The position numbers were made by a program, and so were the translations under genes. Positions 38,136 to 48,969 of a stretch of 64,000 nucleotides of DNA are shown piece by piece; within the stretch, counting starts at the first letter, position 1, and every line of letters begins with the position of its first letter. The notes beneath the pieces were generated by a model. The model ran no database searches and was not told the origin of the DNA. It saw nothing but the letters and a program-made list of their open reading frames with translations. This stretch comes from Valencia hispanica (Eukaryota; Chordata; Actinopteri; Cyprinodontiformes; Valenciidae), in NCBI GenBank assembly GCA_963556495.2, contig OY747721.1, positions 10,680,649-10,744,648 on the forward strand, given 5' to 3'.

Positions 38136-39735
38136 CAGTGGCTTGCAAAAGTATTCGGCCCCTTTGAACTTTTCCACATTTTGTCACATTACAGCCACAA
38201 ACATGAATCAGTTTTATTGGAATTCCAGGTGAAAGACCAAAACAAAGTGGTGTACACATGAGAAGTGGAACGAAAATCATACATGATCCCAAACATTTTT
38301 TATAAATAAATAACTGAAAAGTGGGGTGTACGTAATTATTCAGCCCCCTGAGTCAATACTTTGTAGAACCACCTTTTGGAGCAATTCCAGCTGCCAGTCT
38401 TTTAGGGTATGTCTCTACCAGCTTTGCACATCTAGAGACTGAAATTCTTGCCTATTGTTCTTTGCAAAACAGCTCCAGCTCAGTCAGATTAGATGGACAG
38501 CGTTTGTGAACAGCAGTTTTCAGATCTTGCCACATATTCTCGATTGGATTTAGATCTGGACTTTGACTGGGCCATTCTAACACATGGATATGTTTTGTTT
38601 TAAACCATTCCATTGTTGCCCTGGCTTTATGTTTAGGGTCGTTGTCTTGCTGGAAAGTGAACCTCCGCCCCAGTCTCAAGTCTTTTGCAGACTCCAAGAG
38701 GTTTTCTTCCAAGATTGCCCTGTATTTGGCTCCATCCATCTTCCCATGAACTCTGACCAGCTTCCCTGTCCCTGCTGAAGAGAAGCACCCCCAGAGCATG
38801 ATGCAGCCACCACCATATTTGACAGTGGGTGTGTGTTCAGAGTGATGTGCAGTGTTAGTTTTCCGCCACACATAGCGTTTTGCATTTTGGCCAAAAAGTT
38901 CCATTTTGGTCTCATCTGACCAGAGCACCTTCTTCCACATGTTTGCTGTGTCCCCCACATGGCTTTTGGCAAACTGCAAACGGGACTTCTTATGGTTTTC
39001 TTTTAACAATGGCTTTCTTCTTGCCACTCTTCCATAAAGGCCAACTTTGTGCAGTCCACGACTAATAGTTGTCCTATGGACAGATTCCCCCACCTGAGCT
39101 GTAGATCTCTGCACCTCGTCTAGAGTCACCATGGGCCTCTTGGCTGCATTTCTGATCAGCGCTCTCCTTGTTCGGCCTGTGAGTTTAGGTGGACGGCCTT
39201 GTCTTGGTAGGTTTACAGTTGTGCCATACTCCTTCCATTTCTGAATGATCGCTTGAACAGCGCTCCGTGGGATGTTCAAGGCTTGGGAAATCTTTTTGTA
39301 GCCTAAGCCTGCTTTAAATTTCTCAATAGCTTTATCCCTGACCTGTCTGGTGTGTTCTTTGGACTTCATGGTGTTGTTGCTCCCAACATTCTCTTAGACA
39401 ACCTCTGAGGCCGTCACAGGGCAGCTGTATTTGTACTGACATATTACACACAGGTGCACTCTATTTAGTCATTAGCACTCATCAGGCAATGTCTATGGGC
39501 AACTGACTGCACTCAGACCAAAGGGGGCTGAATAATTACGCACACCCCACTTTTCAGTTATTTATTTGTAAAAAATGTTTGGAATCATGTATGATTTTTG
39601 TTCCACTTCTCACGTGTACACCACTTTGTTTTGGTCTTTCACCTGGAATTCCAATAAAATAGATTCATGTTTGTGGCTGTAATGTGACAAAATGTGGAAA
39701 AGTTCAAGGGGGCCGAATACTTTTGCAAGCCACTG
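38136..39735 (-). mobile_element. Nearly intact Tc1-type transposon, 1600 bp, TA target
   Basis: Complete element. The left end cagtggcttgcaaaagtatt starts at 38136 and the right end aatacttttgcaagccactg stops at 39735. Both are flanked by TA (38134-38135 and 39736-39737), the Tc1/mariner target duplication. The inverted repeats are about 214 bp each (38136-38349 and 39522-39735) and highly similar. One transposase gene lies between them on the minus strand. Close similarity of the ends implies a fairly recent insertion. Confidence 0.92.
38353..39369 (-). pseudogene. Tc1-type DD34E transposase with a single premature stop
   Basis: Transposase for cut-and-paste movement. The first 305 codons are open (39369 down to a TAG at 38452-38454). 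N-terminal paired-type DNA-binding helices (KKISQALNIPRSAVQAIIQ) are followed by the GRPPKLT linker (about residue 58). The catalytic triad is complete: D152 in SDETKMEL, D242 in QQDNDPKH and E277 in NPIENMW, with 34 residues between the last two (DD34E). The GGGCIMLWGCF glycine box is at about 186. After the TAG the same frame stays open for 32 more codons, reading the usual family C-terminus, to TGA at 38353-38355. In relatives a tryptophan stands where the TAG is, so one TGG-to-TAG change explains the break. The start ATG at 39369 fits the family (MKSKE...). Confidence 0.9.
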
Positions 39736-40627
39736 TATGTCCCATGCTGGTTGTGTGTGTCTGGAAAATGTCTGCTGTCTATTCTGCAGAGGACTGACAA
39801 GTTAAAGCCCTGAGCTGAGGCTGACTGCAAGGAGTTTAAAAGGGATCAAGGCTTCTTATTAGAAGGGTGGAGTTTGGCTTTGCTGCTCAGGAAAGGTGAA
39901 AGAAACAAAGTCACAAAACAATCTTTGTGTTCCACTGCAAATTTAAACAATGCTGGGAATGAAGTGTGCATACAGTACCCTCCTTTAAGATTAAGGTGGA
40001 TTTATATTGTTTGTTATTCTAGGTGGAATAATTAAACAGGAAAAAAAAATTTCAATAAAATAACTGGGTGCACAAGTTTATTTGGATAATTGTCCCGCAT
40101 GCTTTTTTTTTTTTTTTTTTTAGCCCTCAACGAGATTCTTGCATAATTCTGGCTGCCTATCTGCCCCTTGATATACAGTGAACCCCGACGTATGTTAGGT
40201 GTTAGCTTCTGCGGTAGTGTTAAGACATTTTCTACTGTACGTATTAATGCATAATATTTTATAAGAGGTGTTTGGTGCTCCACTGTAGAGTTACATTTGC
40301 CTTGATTGGTTTCCCAGAAAGAACTTACAGCATATTTATATACACTGCTCAAAGGAAATTACAACACAGTGTAACTCCAAGTCAATCACACTTCTGTTAA
40401 ATCAAACTGTCCACTAAGGAAGCAACACTGATTGATAATCAGTTTCACATGCTGTTGTGCAAATGGAATAGACAACAGGTGGAAATTATAGGCAATTAGC
40501 AAGACACCCCAATAAAGGAGTGGCTCTGCAGGTGGTGACCACAGACCCTTTCTTTGTTCCTATACTTCCTGGTTGATGTTTTGGTCACTTTTGAAGGCTG
40601 GCGGTGCTTTCACTCTAGTGGTAGCAT

Positions 40628-41635
40628 GAGACGGAGTCTACAACCCACAAGTGGCTCAGGTAGTGCAGCTCATCCAGGGTGGCACATCAATGAGAGCTGT
40701 GGCAAGATGTTTTCCTGTTTCCTGTACAGAGCATGGAGGCGCTACCAGGTGACAGGCCAGTCCATCAGGAGACGTAGAGGAGGCCATAGGAGGGCAACAA
40801 CCCAGCAGCAGGACCGCTACCTTCGCCTTTGTGCAAGGAGGAGCAGGAGGTGCACTGGCAGAGCCCTGCAAAATGACCTCCAGCAGGCCACAAATGTGAA
40901 TGTGTCTACTCAAACAGTCAGAAACAGACTCCATGAGGGTGGTATGAGGGCCTGACGACCACAGGTGGGGGTTGTGCTTACAGCCAAACACCGTGCAGGA
41001 CATTTGGTATTTGTCAGAGAACACCAAGATTGGCAAATTCACCACTGGCGCCTTGTGCTCTTTACAGATAAAAGCAGGTTCACACTGACCACATGTGACA
41101 GACGTGACAGAGTCCGGAGACGCCGTGGAGAATGTCCTGCTGCCTGCAACATTCTCCAGGAACCGGTTTGGCAGTGGGTCAGTAATGGTGTGGGGTGGCA
41201 TTCGTTTGGGGGGCCGCACAGCCCTCCATGTGCTCACCAGAGGTAGCCTGACTGCCATTAGGTACCGAGATGAGATCTTCAGACCCCTTGGGAGACCATA
41301 TGCTGGTGCAGTTGGCTCTGGGTTCCTCCTAATCCAAGACAATGCTAGACCTCATGTGACTGTGGTGTCGGCAGTTCCTGCAAGAGGAAGGCATTGATGC
41401 TATGGACTGGTCCGCCCGTTCTCCAGACCTGAATCAAATTCAGCACATCTGGGAGATCATGTCTCGCTCCATCCACCAACGCCACGTTGCACCACAGACT
41501 GTCCAGGAGTTGGCAGATGCTTTAGTCCAGGTCTGGGAGGAGATTCCTCAGGAGACCATCCACCACCTCATTAGGAACATGCCCATGCGTTGTAGGGAGG
41601 TCATACAGGTACGTGGAGGCCACACACAGTACTGA
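40628..41635 (+). pseudogene. Tc1-type transposase pseudogene, several frame breaks
   Basis: Remnants in three frames: 40554-40955 ([34 protein letters not shown]), 40965-41246 (HHWRLVLFTDKSRFTLT), 41095-41397 (GSVMVWGGIRLGGRTALHVL, FLLIQDNARPHVT) and 41402-41635 (SPDLNQIQHIWEIM, VQELADALVQVWEEIPQE). Both catalytic aspartates are seen, in TDKSRF and QDNARPH. The glutamate is Q (NQIQ). A stop follows GGMRA at about 40953 and two more shifts lie near 41090-41250 and 41397. It is the same broad family as 22056-23028. Dead. Confidence 0.8.
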
Positions 41636-41737
41636 GCCTCATTTTAAGGACATTACATCAAAGTTGGATCAGCCTGTAGTGTGTTTTTCCACTTTAATTT
41701 TGAGTGTGACTCCAAATCCAGACCTCCATGGGTAGAT

Positions 41738-42189
41738 TATTATGGAAATATTATTTAACAAGGATGAGAAAGGATTCCTTCTTAGTTCAAGAGCTTTAAT
41801 TCGGCTTGTTGATCAACAAGGAGTTCAGCACATACAGCATGGCAGTAACTGACCTGCACACACATCTTACTACATAGAAATGAACAAAACTAAGACTCCT
41901 CCTTCATAGATAGGTGTCTGTCTTCAGTAAGATAGAATAACTTTAACCTCGTTAGTAAGACGCCACTCAGACGCTCTGGGTCAGAGTGCAGATAATGGAG
42001 TGGTTCCGACGTCCTTCAGTCAGCATGCAGACATCTAACAATATTGGTGACCCAAGACACAGAAAGTATCCTTGAGCTCTCACATGTTGGTTCAACATAA
42101 CAATACATATCTCAGTTAACACAGAGACTTAACCTTTAACTTGAAGAGACTTAACCTTTAACATGATCAATATATTTTCTGCCACATCA
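41738..42189. mobile_element. Solo-LTR-like insertion with 4-bp target duplication
   Basis: 452 bp inserted in the Tc1 copy 40343-42336, flanked by AGAT on both sides (41734-41737 and 42190-42193). It ends in CA and begins TATTATGG; LTRs normally begin TG, so the first G may have mutated. It contains the near-tandem 'gagacttaacctttaac' twice (about 42124-42162). No coding sequence. A solo LTR left by recombination is the simplest reading; a MITE is the alternative. Confidence 0.55.
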
Positions 42190-42359
42190 AGATACATTTT
42201 ATTTCCATTGATAAGTTTTGTCATTCTGTTGTCAGTACATTCAACTATGTAAAGAACAAAGTATTTAATAAGAATATTTAATTTATTCAGATCTAGGATG
42301 TGTTATTTTAGTGTTCCCTTAATTTTTCTAGTAGTGTTGAGGTCAGAGTCATTCTAAGA

Positions 42360-42960
42360 GCTTAATGTTTGCTTGCTGCATCTATTCCAAAAATTGGTTT
42401 GATGTGTGTTTGGGATCATCGTCCTGCTGGAACAGCTGATTATTTCATTCAACCGTTGATTTGAGGCAAAGTTGAAGAATTTGAAAGTTGTTCATTCATT
42501 ATCTAATCCCTTTTGTGCATTGAAAAAGAGTTCCTTAGCATACCAACACCATGCTAATTTATTTGTTAAAGAACAATTAACACAGCATGCGAGCTGACCA
42601 AAGTGCTGTACAAGGGTAGTACAAAAGTAATAAAACAATAAAACAACAGCCCATAAAAGCAGTATATGAACAATCAAAAACAATGAAAAAAAAGCCCAGA
42701 TATGAGGGTTAGGCACTAAAAGCAGCCGAATAGAAGTGAGTCTTTAAACGAGACTTAAAAACCAAGATGGAGGAGGAAGGCCTCATCTCCAAAGGAAATT
42801 CATTCCATAGTTTCGGGGAACAGACTGAAAAAGTTTGTTCAGGTTGGATAGCATGATGCTGCCACTGCCATGCTTGACAGCTTACAAGTATGCTGAGGTT
42901 TGAACGCCTTAACACGAATTCTCAAAACGTTCTTCTTGCTTTTGTGGCCAGCTTTGTTTT
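42360..42960 (-). mobile_element. Decayed Tc1 fragment split by a LINE fragment
   Basis: The left part 'gggatcatcgtcctgctgga' (42412) and the right part 'gcatgatgctgccactgcca' (42851) are adjacent in other Tc1 copies. The intervening 42505-42848 holds LINE 3' sequence. Confidence 0.5.
42505..42848 (-). mobile_element. LINE 3' fragment inserted in Tc1 fossil
   Basis: The minus strand encodes SVCSPKLWNEFPLEMRPSSS, then LVFKSRLKTHFYSAAF (about 42716-42840), the usual LINE ORF2 C-terminus, followed by an A/T-rich tail. Confidence 0.6.
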
Positions 42961-43334
42961 CTTTTTCCTTCTACATTACAACTGTTTAGGCCAATAACAA
43001 CTGTAGCAACTGTGTTCAGTAGTTTTCAGTAATGATGTTGCTTTCATACTGGTGATTAATAGCAACTATGATAAAGGCTTCTTGGGCAATATGTCATGCT
43101 GCCAGTGTTTTTGGCATCAGCAAGTCTAAAAACGCAAAGATAGCAAGATTACAACAGCATATATTTGGGAGGTACAAGCTGCAGATTTTTATTTGTTAAA
43201 AGAATAATTTGATCACTCAAACTTGATATAGTTTTGGTTGCTGCTTCTTATCAGATGCTTACCTGAAAACTGAAGGCCCTTTGAAAAAGAAATCAAATAA
43301 CCCTCGCAGACTGCTGACATTTTAAATGCTTAGA

Positions 43335-43765
43335 CACCAGCAATCAATCAATCAATCAAACTTTATTTATAAAGCACCTTTCATACAAAACATGCAGCTC
43401 AAAGTGCTTTACAGATTAAAATGACCCCACATAACCCATATTCCCATCCCTTCCCCGCAATTATAAAAACGAAATGACAGTTATTCCCCTTTCCCAAACC
43501 CATTTCCCAAACACACACATCCACACACAAACACACCTACACACACAGACATCTTCCCAAAACGCTTAAGATCATTGGTAGACACTGGGCTGAGCTCAGA
43601 TGAGTCAGGTACGTAGGGAAAACAGCAGATGCGTCTGCAGCAACAAATAATAGGGGGGCATCACATTTTTTCAGGAGGCCATACCTTTTCAACCTTTTTT
43701 TAATGTGCTTCAGGCTAAACAGTGGCTCTTTGGTCACTGTTGCAGTATTGACAAATCCTATTCTG
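43335..43765 (-). mobile_element. LINE 3' tail (aatc repeats)
   Basis: 'aatcaatcaatcaaacttta' at about 43341, then 'tataaagcacctttcataca' and 'ctcaaagtgctttacag', form a typical fish LINE tail in minus orientation. The CA-rich stretch 43500-43550 follows. The rest is decayed. Confidence 0.55.
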
Positions 43766-43789
43766 TCACTAAAAAGGAGCAGACAAATG

Positions 43790-44488
43790 TGTCAGTAAAA
43801 GTAAAAAGTAGACGTCCCAAAAATTATTCAAGTAAGAGTAAAAGAGTATTTAGTAAATAGGCTACTTTGGTACTGAGTAACATCTGATCTAGCTATTTTT
43901 TAAGAATGTCATCAGACAGACAAAAATATAAAGTTATGAGCAAATTCTGGTATTTTAAAGACTAAAATGAAAATAATTATACAAATAAATAACATAGCAA
44001 AGTTTAAGCAGAAAAAGACTTTTCTAAGTCATTTCTTTTAATAGAGCACCAATATTTACAGTAGGTAATGAATAAATATATCTCAGAACAGGGTAAAATG
44101 TAGGCTACTTCTAGTGACAATTTATGGTGTTTACTACATATTCACATGACCTTATAATGCACAAGTTCAACAGACAGAAGATTACATTAGAAAACCAAAG
44201 CTTGTGTATTAGAAACAGGTGGTCTCCTCTAATAAACTGTAGTTGTGTGTCTGTTGTATCTTTGGTCAAAATATGTTTGCTCTTCATTCAGTCAATTTAC
44301 TTACAGTGTGTAGAGTATCCAGAAATTTTACTCAAGTAAGAGTAGCGATACCTCAAAATAATATTACTAAGTAGTAAGTAAAAGTAAAAAGTAGGGCATA
44401 GCAAAACTACTTTTAAAAGTACATTTTTCCCAAAAATGTACTCAAGTAAATGTAATGTAAATATAACTAGTTACTACCCACCTCTGCC
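43790..44488. mobile_element. hAT-like non-autonomous repeat
   Basis: 'aaagtaaaaagtag' motifs occur near both ends (43798-43812 and 44380-44394), and the right end 'actagttactacccacctct' (44466-44485) resembles a common fish hAT-like repeat. The inside is AT-rich and non-coding. Confidence 0.4.
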
Positions 44489-44489
44489 A

Positions 44490-45690
44490 AGGAGTATAGA
44501 GGGATTATTTGTTCATCAACACAGCGGATGCGTGTGCAACCGGCCCTTGCATGAATTTGCACGTTTTGTTGTTTTATCAAAGCAATTTGTCAAACCAACA
44601 GCTCAACAAGACATGATCGCGTCTCTTTCTGCAGACGACATGCGCAGTAGATCGAGTAGAACGAAAATCTCTCGATAGAAGTGGAGCTGTATGGCGCTGC
44701 TTCTTGCTTGCTCCCGTCTGCACCGACACTTGTGTTTCTTGTGTATTTGAGGAAATAATTTTGTATATAAATGTTTTATTGGCAGTAAGGAGCAGCCATT
44801 TACAGCTCTGCTGCTCTCCTGCTCTAGTGAACCCCCCCATCTGTAATTGGCAAACAGCTTGCCTTCATTCATTGGTTGGACAGCTGGATTGACATATAAA
44901 GTTACACAGGTTTAATAGCAAATGGCTATTCTGAAAAAAGAAAACAGAACCCCAAATAAAATAAACAGAAAACTTTCCTTTTAGCCCAGGGTGGGCACAG
45001 CTGACTTCATGGGCGGGCACTGCCCCCCAATGCCCGCTTAATGCCGCCGGGACTGCACACCAGCTGTGTACAGAGGAAGAAAACAGTGACCTTATCTTCT
45101 TCTTTGTAGCAGTACATGTCTTCTAATTCCACTTGGGAACAATGTATTTGGGTTCACTTGGGGAACTGAATAATTTTCTGCCAAAGTAAAGGGATTCTTT
45201 CATCACTTTTCCTCTGGATTCTTGTTTCTCTGGCGTGAATCTCTCACCTTTAAAGTGTAAAACCCGTTAAGCTTTCTGGCTCAATCAGGAGGCTTTGAAC
45301 ACTCTGTGAAGGGGCTTGGTGTGTGTTTAAATTCATCTCTTGAGCCACGATGTTTCTGTGGAAGAGTTTTCACTGATTCCCAAGATGAGAAGATAATAAC
45401 GATGCCCAGATCTTTGTGTATGGGTGGGCAGAAGGTAACACTTGGAAAGTTGAATGAAGACATATTACAGTTGAAACCATATATGTTGAGGTCAGGATTA
45501 CCAAAGTTTATAGTGAATTTCAGAGCAGATATGTGACCAGGATGAATGAAATGTCTGATCAAATCTACTGAAACATTGGGTGTATGGTGTAAATCCTTTT
45601 CAGACACCATGTAAGAGGGAATGGAGTTGTGAGCGTTAATCTAACCTTTCTCACAGGTTAGGATTTAGTAGAATTGCCTTTCAAGCTGAA
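44490..45690. other. Intergenic, no recognised gene
   Basis: Unique-looking sequence. Several overlapping ORFs of 60-109 codons (for example 45281-45610 minus) have no recognised domain. Confidence 0.4.
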
Positions 45691-45699
45691 TAACGAGGG

Positions 45700-46890
45700 G
45701 GATACTTTTTTGGCCATTTTTTTAACAAGCTTCTCACAGTAGTTTGCTGGAATTTTGACTCATTCTTCTTCACAGAACTAGTGTAGCTCAGGCAGTTTTA
45801 TAGTATGCATTGCTTTCACACAACGTTTGAGCTCTACAAACTAATTTTCTTTGGTACTGAGATAGGGGCTTTGTAATGGGCTCTGCAAACGCTGACTTTG
45901 TTCTTCTTAAGCCATTTGGTAACTAATTTGGTGATTTGTTTGGGCTCATTGTCCATTTGGAAGATCTATTTGTGCCCAAACTTTTAACATCCAGGCAAAT
46001 GTCTTGAAATGTTACTTCAACATATTCACATACTGTTCCTTCCTCATGATGACATCTAATTTGTGAAGTGCATCAGTCTTTCCAGAAACAAAACAACCCC
46101 ACAGCATGATGCTGCCACCCTCATACTTCACAGTTGGGATGGTGTCCTCAGGCATGCAAGCTTCTCCTTTTTTCCACAAGACATGTCTCCAAAAGCAAAG
46201 GTTTTCCTCCCTGAGTCCATTTTCAAACCGTAATCTGTCTTTTTAGGTTGCTTTTGGAGTAATGGCTTAATCTTTGCTGAGTGGCCTTTCAGTCCAGCTT
46301 GGGACGGGACTTGTTTCATTCTGAATAACGACACTTTCTTACCAGGTTCAGCCAGAATCTTTTACTTTTGATCGGAACGAGACTTGTGCAGGTCCACAAT
46401 TCTGAAAAAATCCTGAAATTTTGGCTGATTCCTTTTTTTAATGCCTCATGATATCCCACAAGGAAGCAGTGTGTTTTAGTTGTTGCCTTAAAACACATCC
46501 ACAGGTGTCTCTCCATTTAAATCATATGTTTTGAGTTAACCCGAGGTTTACAAAGCTATGACATAAGGGTCTGGGCTTTTACAAATTGTTTAAAGACAGT
46601 CATCTAAGTGTCTATAAACTTCTGAATTTGAAGAAAAAAGGTTTATGTATCTTTTCTTACGTTTCAGTTGTACATTTAATAATTATCCTTGTTAGTTTAA
46701 AAATATATATTTTTAGGAAAACCAAGAGGTTTGGTGATGTTCAAACATGCTGTGTTCCCAGATTAATCCCACTGATGAGCTCATCAGTTCTGTTTTCTCA
46801 ACACTTTAGGCAAGTCATTTTAATTTGTACCTTAGAGATGCCATCATGCAACCAGTGTTTACAGTGTTTATGAAAAAGTATTGAATTTGA
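45700..46890 (-). mobile_element. Decayed Tc1-type transposon (family C)
   Basis: 'cccacagcatgatgctgcca' (46099) and 'tttgggctcattgtccattt' (45938) match the transposase body in minus orientation. It ends near 'atgaaaaagtattgaatttg' (46870). There are many stops. Confidence 0.55.
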
Positions 46891-47435
46891 AACCCTCAAT
46901 TTGATAATTCATACATTAACTTTGTACAAAAAAGTCTTTAATGGAATAGTATTAAAATTTCAAGGTAAATATACCTCAGTAATGTTAGCTGCTCATGTTG
47001 GGAATCAATCAAACAAAGCATTTGTGTGGGGATGAATATGCTTTGCTCTGCATCTTCCTTTACACGCTGGCAAGTCATTCAGTTTACATTATGCAACACA
47101 AACACTGTACCAAAACCATGTTCACCCAAGCTACATGAGAGCCACAGTGAGACGGTGCGAGCCAAATGAAGGCAGATGGAGGCCGCAGAGGACCAACTCT
47201 GCCCGGGAACCTAAACAGATGGACCCATGAAGAGCAGCACCTGGTTTTGGCCCTGCACTTTGACACTCTCAGTATGAACTGAAGAGAAAAAAAATCTCAG
47301 GGGAATTTAAGTTTATTAGTCTATAGTAGTGTAGATGAGTCAGTGCTTTGCATCAGAAAGATGTGTTCTCACACATTGTACATTAATTTGAAAAATCCTC
47401 AATTCTGAGCAGAGAAATCATGTTTCCCATGATAA

Positions 47436-47892
47436 TGTCAGAATGTAGATTGATGTAGGACCCAAATGCAGGCAGAGTTTTGGGGCAGGATGAGATGAAA
47501 AAGAAAGTTTAATAACTAATGGAAAACATACAAAAATGCTCAGCCAGGAAAAACAATACAAGAAACGGGTCTGGTGAAAAACAAAGTGGATGGTCGCTAA
47601 GGTGAAGATAGGAACCAACAGGAAAAACCAGCAAGGAAAGAAAGGACACTATATACTGGGGGTTGGTTACTGGAATGAGGAATAGGTGGCCAGACTGGAA
47701 CAGGTTACAGCTGGGAGAGGAGAAAGAAAGAAGGAGGGGGGGGGGGGGATAAACATAAACTACAACTTAAGAATCTAACTAGAAGTAAGAATGTGTTTGA
47801 AAGAAAAGAATAACTAAGCTAAGCATGAATAAACAGGAAAGACCCAAAAATGGAAACATGCGGAAAAACCCAAACAACCTCAGATCCTGACA
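47436..47892. mobile_element. LTR-like insertion with 5-bp target duplication
   Basis: 457 bp beginning TGTCAG and ending CTGACA, flanked by GATAA on both sides (47431-47435 and 47893-47897). TG...CA ends plus a 5-bp duplication suit a solo LTR. The longer inverted match of the ends (TGTCAG/CTGACA) leaves a DNA-transposon alternative. It includes a poly-G tract near 47737-47748. Non-coding. Confidence 0.6.
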
Positions 47893-48359
47893 GATAAAAC
47901 TTCTCAAAAGCACTCATTTGTTTCAGCTAACGTTAAATAGTGCAACATGTACCACTTTATGCTCTCATAACTTTCATTTAGCATCTCTGTTGGGGTCTGA
48001 TAGGGTTGTGCCGATTAGCAATCAGCAGTAATTATCTCCAGGTGCTGACATTTACTGTTTGGACAAATTGTAGCAACCCTCTGCTCCAACTAAACCCCCC
48101 TAAAGAAAATTACATTTGCATAACACAATGTGTTGTTTCTCCAAATTAGTTTCCTGATGGATCTATTACTTAGACGTTCTTCAAATGTGTTTTCAACACC
48201 AGAGTCACGTTGGTGAGAGGTTTCAGACTCAAGCCTTACTAAAATAATAATAATGTTGGTGCTGGATGGGTTTAAGTACAGATGGCATCTGTGGGAAGTG
48301 TCTGTCAACAAATAATATTCTGGTAGTGATTGGATAAAACTTTACAACGTATTGCCAGA

Positions 48360-48800
48360 ATGAAGATGTTTAAAGTCTTTGAAGTAAGCAGCATTAAGGC
48401 GAATGTGAACCCATTTTGGATTCAATTGCAGCTTATTTTCAGTTTTTCTGAATTTGAAAGAAAATGTCAAGGCATTTCAAAGAGTTCATGATGGGGGACA
48501 TTTATTACAATGCTCACAGGGTTTATGGGACAGAACCAGGATTCCCACAGCATCACAGATCCTCCATCACTTAACAGTGGACAGGAGCTACTTTTCCTTA
48601 AATTCATTCTTTGTTTCTCTTAGAGCTTTTGTTTCTAAAAAGCTGAACCTTAGTCTCATCCAACCAACGTGTACTAGTCCAGGTGAAGTCCCATTAGAGT
48701 TTAGCAAACTCCAAACATTTATGTTTGTGATGGTAGGTGAGACAAGTCTTCTCTTTAGTTGCACCCCAAACATCCAGTTGGCATGTTGATAGCATGTAAT
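48360..48800 (-). mobile_element. Decayed Tc1 fragment
   Basis: 'attctttgtttctcttagag' (48605) and 'gaaccttagtctcatccaac' (48645) are degenerate forms of a Tc1 transposase region in minus orientation. Confidence 0.4.
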
Positions 48801-48969
48801 GTTTGTTGTGAAGACTTAGTGACCCGATGCTGCTACTTTTTGCTGCAGTACTCTACAGTAAATGTGAGTTTTTTTAAATTTATTTTTTTACTACTTCCTT
48901 TATTATCCTGCTCACTTTATGTGGTGCTGAAACAAACAGACCCTGTCCAGCCTAAAGGTCTGTAGCTAA

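Larger units (their letters stand above)
40343..42336 (+). mobile_element. Tc1-type transposon (family B), interrupted by an insertion
   Basis: The left end cactgctcaaaggaaattac follows a TA at 40341-40342. The right end tttagtgttcccttaatttt continues to gtagtg at 42336 and is its imperfect inverse. The transposase remnant is at 40628-41635. A 452-bp sequence flanked by AGAT lies at 41738-42189 in the 3' part. Without it the element would be about 1.54 kb. Confidence 0.75.

Noticed and set aside
40656..41342. 228-codon minus ORF
   Set aside because: Antisense shadow of the Tc1 transposase remnant on the plus strand.
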